From Macrolepiota albuminosa (lineage: Eukaryota; Basidiomycota; Agaricomycetes; Agaricales; Agaricaceae): 64,000 bases of DNA. Location: assembly GCA_027475525.1 (NCBI GenBank), contig JAMWFC010000046.1:2542001-2606000 (forward strand). Direction: 5' to 3'. Shown here in pieces: positions 14,066 to 28,016 of this stretch. Position numbers and translations under genes: made by a program. Numbering within the stretch: the first letter of the stretch is position 1; each line of letters opens with the position of its first letter. The notes under the pieces were generated by a model. That model was not told where the DNA came from and ran no database searches. It was given only the letters and a program-made list of their open reading frames with translations.

Positions 14066-14690
14066 GTTTAATAAATAAAGTTGGTGTGATTGATTGAGTG
14101 AGGTTGTAAAGCTGGGATGCTGAAGACAAACGTCGATTCTCGACATTCTTATACCTTTCGATGAACGGCATAAAGTGGGTCACAAAGACGACTCCTAACG
14201 CCTCAGACAAACACATGAAAATCGGTAACCCAGTTGAGTAAAATAGGAGGGGACAAATGGACTCCTAAAATTTAAAGAGGAGGAATAGTGTGGCGTAATC
14301 TGGCAGGTCGTATTGCTGCCAGTTAGTTACACTATGCGCGACTCTCCTCAATTTTTCATTCAGTTAGTGCGCCAAAAGGGGAACACACGGTTACAAGTAA
14401 CAATGAATGTAAAATCCAAATTTCCAGGATGTTTTTTGAGTTTGATAGTGAGTACGCCGTGGCACACATGTTTTATAGTATATTCCGTTTTTAAAACTAT
14501 CAACGCCTCGAGATGTGGAGTACTAGCTGAGCTTTGGGAATGCATCTACAACTTTAACCGATTAAAACGACCCTTCCAAGGACCGACTTGTTCACGCATC
14601 GAATAGTCCAATTAATCATAATCTGTGATTACACTGACACAATAATTCCAAAAACCCAATCATTACGCCCAAAGACCCAATGCGAAACAT
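14066..14690. other. GRP inter-gene spacer, type 2
   Basis: GRP C promoter followed by a second spacer class (marker AATGTAAAATCCAAATTTCCAG) also found at 15515 and 25986. No gene. The sequence is essentially identical to 25644-26268. Confidence 0.5.
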
Positions 14691-15111
14691 TCACCACCAC
14701 CCACCATACCCGCCACCATTCCCACCATTCCCACCGTTGCCGCCATTGCCGCCATTCCCACCACTTCTGCCCCAGTACGAATTCCCACCATTCCCTCCGT
14801 TGCCTCCATTACCACCATTCCCGCCGTTTCCACCACCACCATAGTACCCTCCGCCATAGTAATAATTGTCACGATTGTTGTAGGAATAGTCATTGTCATA
14901 ATCCCAGTAATTGTAACGGCCTCTGTTGTAGTAATTGCGGTTACGATATGAGTCGTAATAGCCTCTCTAAAAATAGAAGATCAGTTTCCGGAGTTAAAGT
15001 TAAGTGCTGGGTACGAACCTGGACAAGTTGGGGGTTGGAGGTAGGTGCGGCCGTTGAGGGAGCGGCGGCGGCGAGGATAGTAGCGAGTGCGAAAGCCAAA
15101 GAGTACTTCAT
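14691..15111 (-). CDS. Secreted Gly/Asn/Tyr-rich protein, GRP D
   Basis: Exons 15019-15111 and 14691-14966, 122 residues. Signal exon MKYSLAFALATILAAAAPS; exon 2 contains the patch DYDNDYSYNNRDNYYYGGG and ends YGGWW. It is positionally the counterpart of GRP J, but the two share only the C-terminal end and part of exon 2; exon 1 and the intron are of different subtypes. Confidence 0.8.
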
Positions 15112-15794
15112 GTTTAATAAATAGTTGGTGTGATTGATTGAGTGGAGTTGTGAAGCTGATGCTGAAGACAAACCATCGATTCAGGGCATGCTTTTATACC
15201 TTTTGAGGAACGGCATAAAGTGGGTCAAAAAGACGACTCCTAACGCCTCACACAAACACATGAAAATCGGTAACCCACTTGGGTAGAATAGGAGGGGACA
15301 ATGGTCTCCTAGAATTTAAAAAGGAGGAACAGTGTGGCGTAATTTGACAATATTTTCATGTTGTTACATTGTGCACGATTCTCCTCACTGAGCATAGAAA
15401 TGCATCGTTCTATTCCAACTTCCTGTGGATGGATGCTTACAGTCTGCTAATCTTTCAATCCGTTAGTGCGCCAAAAGGGGAACACGGTTACAAGTAATAA
15501 ATGACAAAATGAATGTAAAATCCAAATTTCCAGAATGTTTTTCGAATTTGATAGTGAGTACGCCGTGGTACACATGTTTTATAGTATATTCCCTTTTTAA
15601 AACTATCTCGAGATGTGGAGTACTAGCTGAGCTTTGGGAATGCATTTACAACTTTAACCAATTAAAACGACCATCACAGGGATCGACTTGCTCGCGCATC
15701 GAATAGTCCAATTAATCATAATCTGTGATTACACTAACACAATAATTCCAAAAACCCAATCAATCATTACGCCCAAAGACTCGATATGAAACAT
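15112..15794. other. GRP inter-gene spacer, type 2
   Basis: GRP D promoter plus the type 2 spacer. No gene seen. Confidence 0.5.
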
Positions 15795-16216
15795 TCACCA
15801 CCACCCACCATACCCGCCGCCATTTCCACCATTTCCACCATTTCCACCATTCCCACCATTCCCACCACTTCCGCCCCAGTACGAATTCCCACCATTACCC
15901 CCGTTCCCTCCATTACCACCATTGCCTCCATTTCCACCACCACCATAGTACCCCCCGCCATAGTAATAATTATCCCGATGGCCGTAGTAATAGTCATTAT
16001 CATAATCCCAGTAATTGTAACGGCCTCTGTTGTAATAATTGCGGTTACGATACGAGTCATAATAGCCTCTCTAGAAATCAAAGGTCAGTTTTGAGAGCTG
16101 GAGATGAGTGTTGGTTTACAAACCTGGACAAGGGTAGGATTGGAGGTAGGTGCGGCTGTTGAGGGTGCAGCAGCAACGAGGATAGCAGCGAGTGCGAAAG
16201 CCAAAGTGGACTTCAT
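15795..16216 (-). CDS. Secreted Gly/Asn/Tyr-rich protein, GRP E
   Basis: Exons 16124-16216 and 15795-16070, intron 53 bases, 122 residues. The signal exon differs most (MKSTLAFALAAILVAAAPS, then TSNPTLVQ) and the intron is of the GTTTGTAAAC subtype, shared with GRP J and L. Exon 2 has the usual Tyr/Arg start, the NSYWGGSGG core and a YGGWW end. Confidence 0.8.
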
Positions 16217-16968
16217 GTTTAATAAATAGTTGGTGTGGTTGATTGAGTGAGGTTGTAAAGCTGGGATGCTGAAGACAAACCATCAATTCCCGACGTCCTT
16301 TATACCCTTCAATGAACGGCTAAAAGTGGGTCACAAAGACGACTCCTAACGCCTCACACGAACACATGAAAATCAGTAACCCACTCGAGTAAAATAGGAG
16401 GGGGGTAATGGTCTCCTAGAATTTAAAAAGGAGGAACAGTGTGGCGTAATTTGACAATGTTTTCATGTTGTTACACTGTGCGCGCTACTATTCCTGGGCA
16501 TAGAAATGTATTGTTCTATCCAGACTTAATATATATATGATATAGCTAATATTTCACTCACCCTGTCAGTGCCAAAAGGGATCACACCGTTACCAAAGAA
16601 AAATCACATCGAACGACAAAATGAATGTGAATAGACTTGGTTCGAATTTTTGAGAGATTCGAAGTACAAGAATCCAGATTTCCGAGATATCAGGAGTCTT
16701 TCATTCAGATTCTCAAGGTCTCAACGTTCTTGGTGGATACATGTTTTACAGTCCATTACATTATTAAAGCTATTGACGCAATGTGTTGCGAGGGACTGGC
16801 TATTTCCCTCCAATCACAAGACATGTAAACACAGGCTTTGATTTTAACTAGCCATAGTTCGCAAGATTATACTGACATGATAGTAACAAAAAAAAGCAAG
16901 AATCAAATCCATCGGAGGTTCAATCATTAATCCGAAAGAACAAATAAATTATTAAAAACTCTATGTGT
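16217..16968. other. GRP inter-gene spacer, type 1
   Basis: GRP E promoter plus type 1 spacer. No gene seen. Confidence 0.5.
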
Positions 16969-17379
16969 TCACCACCACCCACCATACCCGCCACCATTAC
17001 CACCATTCCCGCCATTCCCACCATTCCCACCACTTCCGCTCCAGTATGAATTCCCTCCGTTGCCACCATTTCCGCCATTCCCGCCGTTCCCGCCGTTTCC
17101 ACCACCACCATAGTACCCCCCGCCATAGTAATAATTGCCACGATTGCCGTAGGAATAGTCATTATCGTAGTCCCAGTAATTGTAACGACCTTTGTTGTAA
17201 TAGTTGCGGTTACGGTACGAGTCGTAATAGCCTCTCTAAAAACGATAAGTCATTTTTCGAAGTCAAGTCAAGCGCTGGGTACGAACCTGGACAAGTTCGG
17301 GATTGGAGGCAGGTGCGGCCGTTGAGGGTGCAGCAGCAGCGAGGATAGCAGCGAGTGCGAAAGCCAAAGTGGACTTCAT
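16969..17379 (-). CDS. Secreted Gly/Asn/Tyr-rich protein, GRP F
   Basis: Exons 17287-17379 and 16969-17235, 119 residues. Signal exon MKSTLAFALAAILAAAAPS then TAAPASNPELVQ. Exon 2 has fewer Gly triplets before the NSYWSGSGG core, where Ser replaces the first Gly, and ends YGGWW. Its upstream DNA (17380-17545) matches that of GRP L up to the gap. Counterpart of GRP L. Confidence 0.8.
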
Positions 17380-17545
17380 GTTTAGTAAATAGTTGGTGTG
17401 ATAGAATGAAGCTGATGGCGAACTCTAACGTCAATTCATGGCCTGCTTTATACCTTTTGACAAACGACATAAAGTGGGTCAAAGAGACTCCTAACGCCCC
17501 ACATAAATAGGAGATTGTGGCGCAAAACACAACTTTGTCTCGGCT

Positions 17546-17645
17546 NNNNNNNNNNNNNNNNNNNNNNNNNNNNNNNNNNNNNNNNNNNNNNNNNNNNNNN
17601 NNNNNNNNNNNNNNNNNNNNNNNNNNNNNNNNNNNNNNNNNNNNN
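17546..17645. other. Assembly gap of exactly 100 N
   Basis: A run of 100 N, the usual placeholder for a gap of unknown size. Left flank (…TTTGTCTCGGCT) equals 29340-29354; right flank (GTTGCTCAGAACATGTTC…) equals 7513 onward. So the left contig ends inside sequence present on the right, and vice versa. Confidence 0.97.
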
Positions 17646-17728
17646 GTTGCTCAGAACATGTTCATATATTGTGATATTGAAGAGCCACCAAGTTGACGTT
17701 ACTGAAATCGAGGTGAATATGACATCTG

Positions 17729-19034
<1,306 letters not shown>

Positions 19035-19248
19035 ACATCTGCCATTATCGCAACTGCCAGTGGATTTTGCAATCGCCAGACGCACTGGACTGAAAGAAGA
19101 ACACATTAACGCTGAATAACCGAAAGTTCGATATTGTAACGTTTTGCCTAAAATGGAACACGTCGGAATTGCACTCGACGAACCAGTTGACTACCTGCCT
19201 CTGTGACACGTTACGCCCTTCACCACATCCACCACTCCGTTACCGCCA

Positions 19249-19497
19249 TTACCAAACACCACCGGAGTACTTTCCGTAACCACCATTGTCGTCATCCCAA
19301 TAATGACAATGTACTTTGTTATGGTAGTACCGGTCGCGATAAGAATTGGAGTAGCCCCTCTGAACATGGAAGAGACTAGTTTCCGGAGGCGAAGGTGGGT
19401 GATACGCAGTACGAACATTGGACAAGCGACTGGTTCGAACTAGGCGCAGCTGTTGAGTGAACAACGACAAGGACAGCAGCGAGGTGGGGATTTTCGT
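19249..19497 (-). pseudogene. GRP-relative relic, start codon lost
   Basis: Counterpart of the gene at 7745-8050. The start codon is ACG (19495-19497). The remaining frame still reads a signal-like stretch and RGYSNSYRDRYYHNKVHCHY, then ends at SGGVW-stop, the GRP-like C-terminus. With no initiator it is probably not translated as such. Confidence 0.55.
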
Positions 19498-19834
19498 AAT
19501 TGAATAATGAGCCGTAGATAGAGTATGGCAATAGAGTGCAATCGGAGATTACTGAAGCTGGGTGCTGCAAGACAATATGTGTTCATGCATCCATTTTATC
19601 CCTTCCAGTGGAGAGTTTATGGAGGGCTGGGAGTGATGTCCCCTAACAGTTTTGTAGAAGTACATGAATGATGAATTATTGGTTCACAACTCAACTGAGT
19701 AGGAAAGACATATTTCTGGGATAGGGAAAGCGTGGCGTAAATCAGATCATGAGTCACTGAAGACTCGTTAGTTTAACAAACGTTTGACATGCTTCAATTC
19801 TAGAGAATGGCGGTAAATAATAGACATGGCTCGT

Positions 19835-20255
19835 TTACCACCTCCCGCCATAACCACCTCCATTTCCACCGTTGCCACCATTACCGCCATTACCACCATT
19901 ACCACCACTTCCGCCCCAGTACGAATTCCCACCATTCCCTCCGTTTCCTCCATTACCGCCATTCCCACCGTTCCCGCCACCACCATAGTACCCCCCGCCG
20001 TAGTAATAATTATCCCGATGGCCATAGGAATAGTCATTATCGTAGTCCCAATAATTATAACGACCTTTGTTGTAATAGTTGCGGTTACGGTACGAGTCAT
20101 AATAGCCTCTCTGAAAATGGAAGATCAGTTTCCGGAGTTGAAGTTAAGTACTGGGTACGAACCTGAACAAGTTCGGGGTTGGAGGCAGGTGCGGCTGTTG
20201 AGGGAGCAGTGGCGGCAAGGATAGTAGCAAGTGCAAAAGCCAAAGTGCCCTTCAT
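19835..20255 (-). CDS. Secreted Gly/Asn/Tyr-rich protein, GRP G
   Basis: Exons 20163-20255 and 19835-20110, 122 residues; nearly identical to GRP A including the unusual GGRW end. The acceptor differs (TTTCAG instead of TTTTAG). Confidence 0.8.
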
Positions 20256-20789
20256 GTTTAATAAGTAGTTGTAGTTGGCGTGATTGAGTGAGATGTAAAA
20301 CTGGGACGCTGAACTCAAATGTCGATTCTCAACATCCTTTATACCTTTTGACGAACGGCACAAAGTGGGTCGAAAAGACAACTCCTAACGCCTCAGACAA
20401 CCACATGAAAATCGGTAACCCACTTGAGTAGAATAGGAGGGCAATGGTCTCCTAGAATTCAAAAAGGAGGGGTAGTGTGGCGTAATTTGACAATGGTTAT
20501 TTTGTTCATGATTAACATAGAAATGTGTCTCCTTTTTCAATTTCTTGCCTAGGTATGCTTGCAGTCCGCTAGCCTTTCTTTCACTCACCTGGAAAGAGGA
20601 TTTCTGGATAAATTCCTCAAGCTCAGCGATTCATCTATACCTTGGTTTAACTGTCCATCAAATCACTCGTTGGTCATGTCTATCTTAAAATCTCATTCTT
20701 CGAATGGATTAGGACGGTCTTTTCATTGCGTTACGGGATTTACAAGTGTATGCATCCGATTCACCCATCATTCCGATCGTGAAACCCAC
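20256..20789. other. GRP G promoter and AP3 3' flank
   Basis: No gene. Near-identical to 8751-9300, with small indels. Confidence 0.5.
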
Positions 20790-20943
20790 GACAAGCAACC
20801 CTAGTTACGCCTTTAGTTGGCAGTTGCGGTGGTAAATGGAGTGTTGGCGAAACCAATCCGTTTGTTGACAAGCAACCCTAGTTACGCCTTTAGTTGGCAG
20901 TTGCGGTGGTAAATGGAGTGTTGGCGAAACCAATCCGTTTGTT
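20790..20943. repeat. 77-base perfect tandem duplication no. 1
   Basis: Two adjacent copies (20790-20866, 20867-20943) covering the AP3 stop codon and last codons. AP2 has this sequence once. No base is missing at the join. Confidence 0.95.
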
Positions 20944-22668
20944 GGCAGTATCGAATACAGTGTAGAAGCGCTCGAGGAACGCGTAACCATTGATGAAGTC
21001 CAATCCAGAGCCAGTGTTCACGCCCATGTCAGCAACAATCAGATAGATGCTGCTAGCTGATCCACCGAGGGCAGTGTTGAGGGAGCGAGGCCATATCTGA
21101 GCATTAGCAGTGAACTCGAAGGTGGCCTGATCAAGGAAGGACCTTAGAATTATATTCAATAACAGGAAATATATCACATACTCCATTTATCGTAAAGAAG
21201 AGGGATTGAAGGTTAGAGAATTGCGAGGAGCTGATGCGAAGCAGACCAGTTGTGCCATCCATAACAGCACCAGTAGCGCTGCGGTAACGGTTATAGGCAT
21301 CGCTAGCGATGTAGAGCATTGTTGTTCCTATGTGTAACTCAGTATGTGATGACTGTCTTTTTGACGACTAGACTTACCAGTGTCAACGACACCAGCAGTG
21401 GACGAGAGGATGGAGGTAGAAGTGCCATAACGTATGCTTTGGTTGATACCCCAGTAGAGCCTTGAGGGGGTGGTAGTGGTGAGAGGTCTGTATAGGGGAT
21501 GATTATAATGAGAAAACAGTGGAACTGGAGCATGACTCCTCACGCATAGGTTATGGTGCCAGTGTACTTTGAGGTGTCAACGCCACCCCAGGAGAGCTCC
21601 CCGTTCAAGGCATCAAGTGAATTGGTGGGCTCAAAGGAGATGGCAATTTGATCGGCAGAAATGAGGCCCGTTGAAAAAGCGTTGTCCGTGACAGTGGGAA
21701 TGAGGGAGGAAAAATCGGGGGAGAGAGTACCTGGGATATCATCCTCGGACTTGATGATTCATTGAGTAGCACTGAACTCACTTACCTTGGGTCAGATCTA
21801 CTGGTCCAATACTAAGAAAGACATATCAACTAAGAGACATAAGCTATGGACAAAAAGGATGTGTCACCCAAGGATACCGTCAGTACCAACGAATCCAAAA
21901 GCCTAGGACAGTTAGTCAGCCCATAGCCATATTAAGCATAAAGACGTACGTCCGACGCGACACCAATGGACTGCCTTGGAATGACGAGACCAGGAGCAAT
22001 TGTGACTTGATCAATGTATTCAGTACCTGTTACTCAGTCAGTCAACCGCGATCATCATAATCCATCGCGGTTTTACCAGCGAAGGCTCCGGATCCATAAG
22101 TGACGGTCTAATAACAATGAAAATTAATAAGTTGAAGATCAGCTAAAGTACACATACCACACTGTTGGATGTCTCGGAGCTGGTACTGGTAGGACTGTAC
22201 GGAGTCCTGGCGCCGATCCAGGTGTTCGAGCTTGGGGGGTACATAAGCTATTTGCGATATGCTCACCAAAGAAGCAATTCACCTTCCAGTGTCAATTATG
22301 AGCTCGTCTAGCCATGTAATATTATGATCAGCAAGTCCAATCGAAGAAAATGCTTCGTTCTTACACGTCGTAGCGGGACTACCTACGCCGATGAACGCGA
22401 CGTAAGACACGGCCTGGTTGTCGAGCGGCTCATCGATGAAGGAATTGGATGAGAAGACGTCAGGTGAAACCCCCTGGGACAAAGCCTCGCCGCGAGCGCG
22501 AAGGTGCTTGACACGAGCCAAGTCATGGCGGACGAGATTGTGGACGCTGGTGACATTGAGTCGCCTAGCGAGGGGCAACTTCACAGGGGAATCACGAACA
22601 ACGATCGGGTTGGCAGAAACCGCCAAAGCGAGTAGGAGAGTGGTAAGTAGGGAAGAGTCAGCGAACAT
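20890..22668 (-). CDS. Secreted pepsin-like aspartic protease, AP3
   Basis: Near-identical to AP2, with the same start (MFADSS at 22668), catalytic motifs and end FANTPFTTATAN at 20890. Two differences matter. The last intron has gained four bases (CCTT duplicated, about 21135-21138), which is harmless if spliced but breaks an unspliced reading. The 3' end is duplicated by a 77-base repeat. If the two halves of the locus are haplotypes, this is an allele of AP2, not a third gene. Confidence 0.88.
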
Positions 22669-23501
22669 GTTGCCCAAGAAAAGGATGAGATTGCCAGGCG
22701 GTAAAAGAATCTGTGTTTTCTGTTCATTTTTATAAGTTTTGGAGATGTCCTCCACATGGAACGTGGAGTTGGAGACGTGCATAATCCGGACATGCAACAA
22801 GACACGAGTACATTGATTTCACAATCAGGACCAAGCGTGAGCGTGAGTGGACATTCTAAGAAAATTCACGGATTGAGGGCTACAGACGCCTGACAGCTGG
22901 ATTTGATTTTCTCTCTGATTGCATACTGTAGCTGAGACGTGTCGCCGTACGGTTCGTTTGACTGTGTCTGCATATGCTACAACGTCCGAGCGCAAGGGCG
23001 ATTAGACCGACAGCCACAAGGTCTACTGATCTATGTGCTCAATTTATCCGCGACGCCGATTTTGATTAATCGGATGGGGAAACCGTAATCCTGGACAGTC
23101 GTCAGAGCAGGGAGCAACGGCATGGACTCGAGATAGAAGTTTTGTTGTGTTGAGAAGCGCACTCTCTCAACACGTGGTACAAAGCAGATGATCAAGGAGT
23201 GCAGCTGCCTGCCACCTCAGCAGGTGAGCGACATCTCGGATTTAACGGGGAGTATCCTTGTGAAGCCTAAATACAATGGAGGCTATTGGGTGCGTCTGTC
23301 TCGTACTGCACCACGCTGACGACAGCCGTTGCTCAGAACATGCTCACGATTGTGGATATTGAATTACTGAGTTCCAGGTGAATATGAAATCGCTGCCATT
23401 ATCGCGACTGCCGCTATTTTGAAATAGCCAGGCGCACTCGACTGAAAGAAGAACACATTAACCGAAAGTTCTTCACCACATCCACCACTTCGTTACCGCC
23501 A
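22669..23501. other. Upstream spacer of AP3
   Basis: No gene seen; differs from 11091-11923 at only a few bases. Confidence 0.5.
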
Positions 23502-23713
23502 TTACCAACCACCACCGGAGTAATGACAATGTACTTTCTTGTAGTAGTATCGGTCACGATAATTGGAGTAACCCTCTGAACATGAAAGAGACTAGTTTCC
23601 GGAGGCGAAGGTGGGTGATGCGCAGTACGCACCTTGGACAAGCGACTGGTTTGAACTAGGCGCAGCTGTTGAGTGAATAACGACAAGTAGAACAGCGAGG
23701 TGGGGAATTGTAT
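23502..23713 (-). pseudogene. GRP-relative relic
   Basis: Copy of 11924-12135 at offset 11578, with the same ATA start and the same missing G after the acceptor. Confidence 0.6.
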
Positions 23714-24068
23714 AATTGAATAATGAGCCGAGATAGAGTATGACAATTGAGTGTAGTCGGAGATTACTGAACGAGAACGTGAAGTTGGGTGCTGCAAGAC
23801 AATGTGTGTTCATGCATCCATTTTATCCCTTCCAATGGGGAGTTAATGATGGGCTGGGGCTGGCAGTGATATCCCCCAACAGTTTCGTAGAGGTACATGA
23901 ATGATGAAGTGTTGGTTCACAACTCAACTGAGTAGGTCAGACATTTCGGAAATAGGGAAAGCGTGGCGTAAATCAGATCATGAGTCACTGAAGACTCGTC
24001 ACTTTAACAAACGTTTGACATACTTAAATTTTAGAGAATGGCGGTAAATAATAGGCACGATTCATTTA

Positions 24069-24485
24069 CTACCACCCGCCATACCCTCCACCATTTCCAC
24101 CGTTGCCACCATTACCGCCATTACCACCATTACCACCACTTCCGCCCCAGTACGAATTCCCGCCATTCCCTCCGTTTCCTCCATTACCACCATTGCCTCC
24201 ATTTCCGCCACCACCATAGTACCCTCCGCCATAGTAATAATTGCCACGATTGCCGTAGGAATAGTCATTATCATAATCCCAATAATTATAACGGCCTCTG
24301 TTGTAGTAGTTGCGGTTGCGATACGAATCATAGTAGCCTCGCTAATAGCGGAAAATCAGTTTTTGAAGTCAAGTCAAGCGCTGGGTACGAACCTGGACAA
24401 GTTGGGGGTTGGAGGTAGGTGCGGCCGTTGAGGGTGCAGCGGCGGCGAGGATAGTAGCGAGTGCGAAAGCCAAAGAGTACTTCAT
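24069..24485 (-). CDS. Secreted Gly/Asn/Tyr-rich protein, GRP H
   Basis: Exons 24393-24485 and 24069-24341, 121 residues, essentially GRP B. It ends GGW with TAG. Confidence 0.8.
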
Positions 24486-25231
24486 GTTTAATAAATAGTT
24501 GGTGTGATTGAGTGAGTTGTGAAGCTGGGATGCTGAAGACAAACCATCAATTCCCGACGTCCTTTATACCCTTCAATGAACGGCTAAAAGTGGGTCAAAA
24601 AGACGACTCCTAACGCCTCACACAAACACATGAAATTCGGTAACCCACTTGGGTAAAATAGGAGGGGGGAATGGTCTCCTAAAATTTAAAAAGGAGGAAT
24701 AGTGTGGCGTAATTTGACACTGTTTTCATGTTGTTACACTGTGCGCGCTACTATTCCTGGGCATAGAAATGTATTGTTCTATCCAGACTTAATATATATA
24801 TGATATAGCTAATATTTCACTCACCCTGTCAGTGCCAAAAGTGAACACACCGTTACAAAAGAAAAATCATATCAAATGACAAAATGAATATGAATAGACT
24901 TGGTTCGAATTTTCGAGAGATTCAAAGTACAAGAATCCAGATTTCCAAAATATCAGGAGTCTTTCATTCAGATTCTCAAGGTCTCGACGTACTTGGTGGA
25001 TACATGTTTTACGGTCCATTACATTATTAAAGCTATTGACACAATGTGGTTGCGAAGGACTGGTCATTTCCCTCCAATCACAAAACATGTAAACACAGGC
25101 TTTGATTTTAACTAGCCATAATTCGCAAGATTATACCGACATGGTAGTAACAAAAAAAAGCAAGAATTAAATCCATCAGAGTTCAATCATTAATCCGAAA
25201 GAACAAATAAATTATCAAAAACTCTATGTGT
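24486..25231. other. GRP inter-gene spacer, type 1
   Basis: GRP H promoter plus type 1 spacer; copy of 12908-13653. No gene seen. Confidence 0.5.
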
Positions 25232-25643
25232 TCACCACCACCCACCATACCCGCCACCATTCCCGCCATTCCCACCATTCCCACCATTCCCACCACTTCC
25301 GCCCCAGTACGAATTTCCACCATTACCCCCGTTCCCTCCATTACCTCCATTGCCTCCATTACCACCACCACCATAGTACCCTCCGCCATAATAATAATTA
25401 TCCCGATGGCCGTAGGAATAGTCGTTATCGTAGTTCCAGTAATTGTAACGGCCTTTGTTGTAGTAGTTACGGTTACGATACGAATCGTAATAGCCTCTCT
25501 AAAAATAGAAGATCAGTTTCCGGAGTTGAAGTTAAGTATGGGGTACAAACCTGGACAAGTTCGGGATTGGAGGTAGGTGCAGCCGTTGAGGGTGCAGCAG
25601 CGGCGAGAATAGTAGCGAGTGCGAAAGCCAAAGTGAACTTCAT
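25232..25643 (-). CDS. Secreted Gly/Asn/Tyr-rich protein, GRP I
   Basis: Exons 25551-25643 and 25232-25498, 119 residues. Matches GRP C apart from a few bases (for example an ATT-TCC codon context near 25315). Confidence 0.8.
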
Positions 25644-26268
25644 GTTTAATAAATAAAGTTGGTGTGATTGATTGAGTGAGGTTGTAAAGCTGGGATGCTG
25701 AAGACAAACGTCGATTCTCGACATTCTTATACCTTTCGATGAACGGCATAAAGTGGGTCACAAAGACGACTCCTAACGCCTCAGACAAACACATGAAAAT
25801 CGGTAACCCAGTTGAGTAAAATAGGAGGGGACAAATGGACTCCTAAAATTTAAAGAGGAGGAATAGTGTGGCGTAATCTGGCAGGTCGTATTGCTGCCAG
25901 TTAGTTACACTATGCGCGACTCTCCTCAATTTTTCATTCAGTTAGTGCGCCAAAAGGGGAACACACGGTTACAAGTAACAATGAATGTAAAATCCAAATT
26001 TCCAGGATGTTTTTTGAGTTTGATAGTGAGTACGCCGTGGCACACATGTTTTATAGTATATTCCGTTTTTAAAACTATCAACGCCTCGAGATGTGGAGTA
26101 CTAGCTGAGCTTTGGGAATGCATCTACAACTTTAACCGATTAAAACGACCCTTCCAAGGACCGACTTGTTCACGCATCGAATAGTCCAATTAATCATAAT
26201 CTGTGATTACACTGACACAATAATTCCAAAAACCCAATCATTACGCCCAAAGACCCAATGCGAAACAT
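25644..26268. other. GRP inter-gene spacer, type 2
   Basis: Copy of 14066-14690. No gene seen. Confidence 0.5.
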
Positions 26269-26690
26269 TCACCACCACCCACCATACCCGCCTCCATTTC
26301 CACCATTACCACCATTCCCGCCATTCCCACCATTGCCACCACTTCCGCCCCAGTACGAATTCCCACCATTCCCACCGTTCCCTCCATTTCCGCCATTCCC
26401 GCCGTTTCCACCACCACCATAGTACCCTCCGCCATAGTAATAATTGTCACGATTGTTGTAGGAATAGTCATTGTCATAATCCCAGTAATTGTAACGGCCT
26501 CTGTTGTAGTAATTGCGGTTACGATACGAGTCATAGTAGCCTCTCTAGAAATCAAAGGTCAGTTTTGAGAGCTGGAAATGAGTGTTTGTTTACAAACCTG
26601 GACAAGTTCGGGGTTGGAGGCAGGTGCGGCTGTTGAGGGAGCGGCGGCGGCGAGGATAGTAGCGAGTGCGAAAGCCAAAGAGTACTTCAT
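26269..26690 (-). CDS. Secreted Gly/Asn/Tyr-rich protein, GRP J (mosaic)
   Basis: Exons 26598-26690 and 26269-26544, intron 53 bases, 122 residues. The 3' flank and the last codons match GRP D, then the repeat tract diverges. The intron is the GTTTGTAAAC subtype of GRP E, while the signal exon (MKYSLAFALATILAAAAPS, then ASNPELVQ) combines features of D and L. The pattern suggests exchange between copies. Confidence 0.78.
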
Positions 26691-27063
26691 GTTTAATAAA
26701 TAGTTGGTGTGATTGAGTGAGGTTGTAAAGCTGGGATTGCTGAAGACAAACCATCGATTCAGGGCATGCTTTTATACCTTTCGACGAACGGCATAAAGTG
26801 GGTCAAAGAGACACTCCTAACGCCTCACACAAGCATATGAAAATCGGTAACCCACTTGAGTAGAATAGGAGGGGGGAATAGTCTCCTAAAATTTAAAGAG
26901 GAGGAATAGTGTGGCGTAATTTGATACTGTTTTCATGTTGTTACACTGTGCGCGTTATCATTGCTGGGCATAGAAATGTGTTGTTCTATCCAAACTTGAT
27001 ATATATATGATTTTTGTAGTCTGATATAGCTAAGACTTCACTCACCCTGTCAGTGCCAAAAGC

Positions 27064-27217
27064 GAACACACCGTTACAAAAGAAAAATCATATCAAATGA
27101 CAAAATGAATATGAATAGACTTGGTTCGAATTTTCGAGAGGAACACACCGTTACAAAAGAAAAATCATATCAAATGACAAAATGAATATGAATAGACTTG
27201 GTTCGAATTTTCGAGAG
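27064..27217. repeat. 77-base perfect tandem duplication no. 2
   Basis: Copies 27064-27140 and 27141-27217, intergenic. The equivalent spacers at 12.9-13.6, 16.2-16.9 and 28.0-28.7 kb have it once. Confidence 0.93.
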
Positions 27218-27441
27218 ATTCAAAGTACAAGAATCCAGATTTCCGAGATATCAGGAGTCTTTCATTCAGATTCTCAAGGTCTCGACGTTCTTGGTGGATA
27301 CATGTTTTACAGTCCATTACATTATTAAAGCTATTGACGCAATGTGTTGCGAGGGACTGGTTATTTCCCTCCAATCACAAAACATGTAAACACAGGCTTT
27401 AATTTTAACTAGCCATAGTTCGCAAGATTATACTGACATGG

Positions 27442-27595
27442 TAGTAACAAAAAAAAGCAAGAATCAAATCCATCAGAGTTCAATCATTAACCCGAAAGAA
27501 CAAATAAATTATCAAAGATAGTAACAAAAAAAAGCAAGAATCAAATCCATCAGAGTTCAATCATTAACCCGAAAGAACAAATAAATTATCAAAGA
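27442..27595. repeat. 77-base perfect tandem duplication no. 3
   Basis: Copies 27442-27518 and 27519-27595, intergenic, just 3' of GRP K. Confidence 0.93.
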
Positions 27596-27605
27596 CTCTA
27601 TGTGT

Positions 27606-28016
27606 TCACCACCACCCACCATACCCACCATTTCCACCATTCCCACCATTCCCGCCATTCCCACCGCTTCCGCCCCAATACGAATTCCCACCATTACCCC
27701 CGTTCCCTCCATTACCACCATTCCCGCCGTTTCCACCACCACCACCATAGTACCCCCCGCCATAGTAATAATTGCCACGATTGCCATAGGAATAGTCGTT
27801 ATCGTAGTCCCAATAATTGTAACGGCCTTTGTTGTAATAGTTGCGGTTACGGTACGAGTCATAGTAGCCTCGCTAATAGCGGAAAATCAGTTTTCGAAGT
27901 CAATTCAAGCGCTGGGTACGAACCTGGACAAGTTGGGGGTTGGAGGTAGGTGCGGCTGTTGAGGGAGCAGCAGCAGCGAGAATAGTAGCGAGTGCGAAAG
28001 CCAAAGAGTACTTCAT
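27606..28016 (-). CDS. Secreted Gly/Asn/Tyr-rich protein, GRP K
   Basis: Exons 27924-28016 and 27606-27872, 119 residues. Signal exon MKYSLAFALATILAAAAPS as in GRP B and D, and intron/acceptor of the GRP B subtype, although by position it corresponds to GRP E. It ends YGGWW. A 14-base insertion interrupts the usual leader just upstream of the ATG. Confidence 0.8.

Larger units (their letters stand above)
26691..27605. other. Spacer with two 77-base duplications
   Basis: GRP J promoter, then type 1 spacer lengthened by two 77-base duplications (27064-27217 and 27442-27595). No gene seen. Confidence 0.5.
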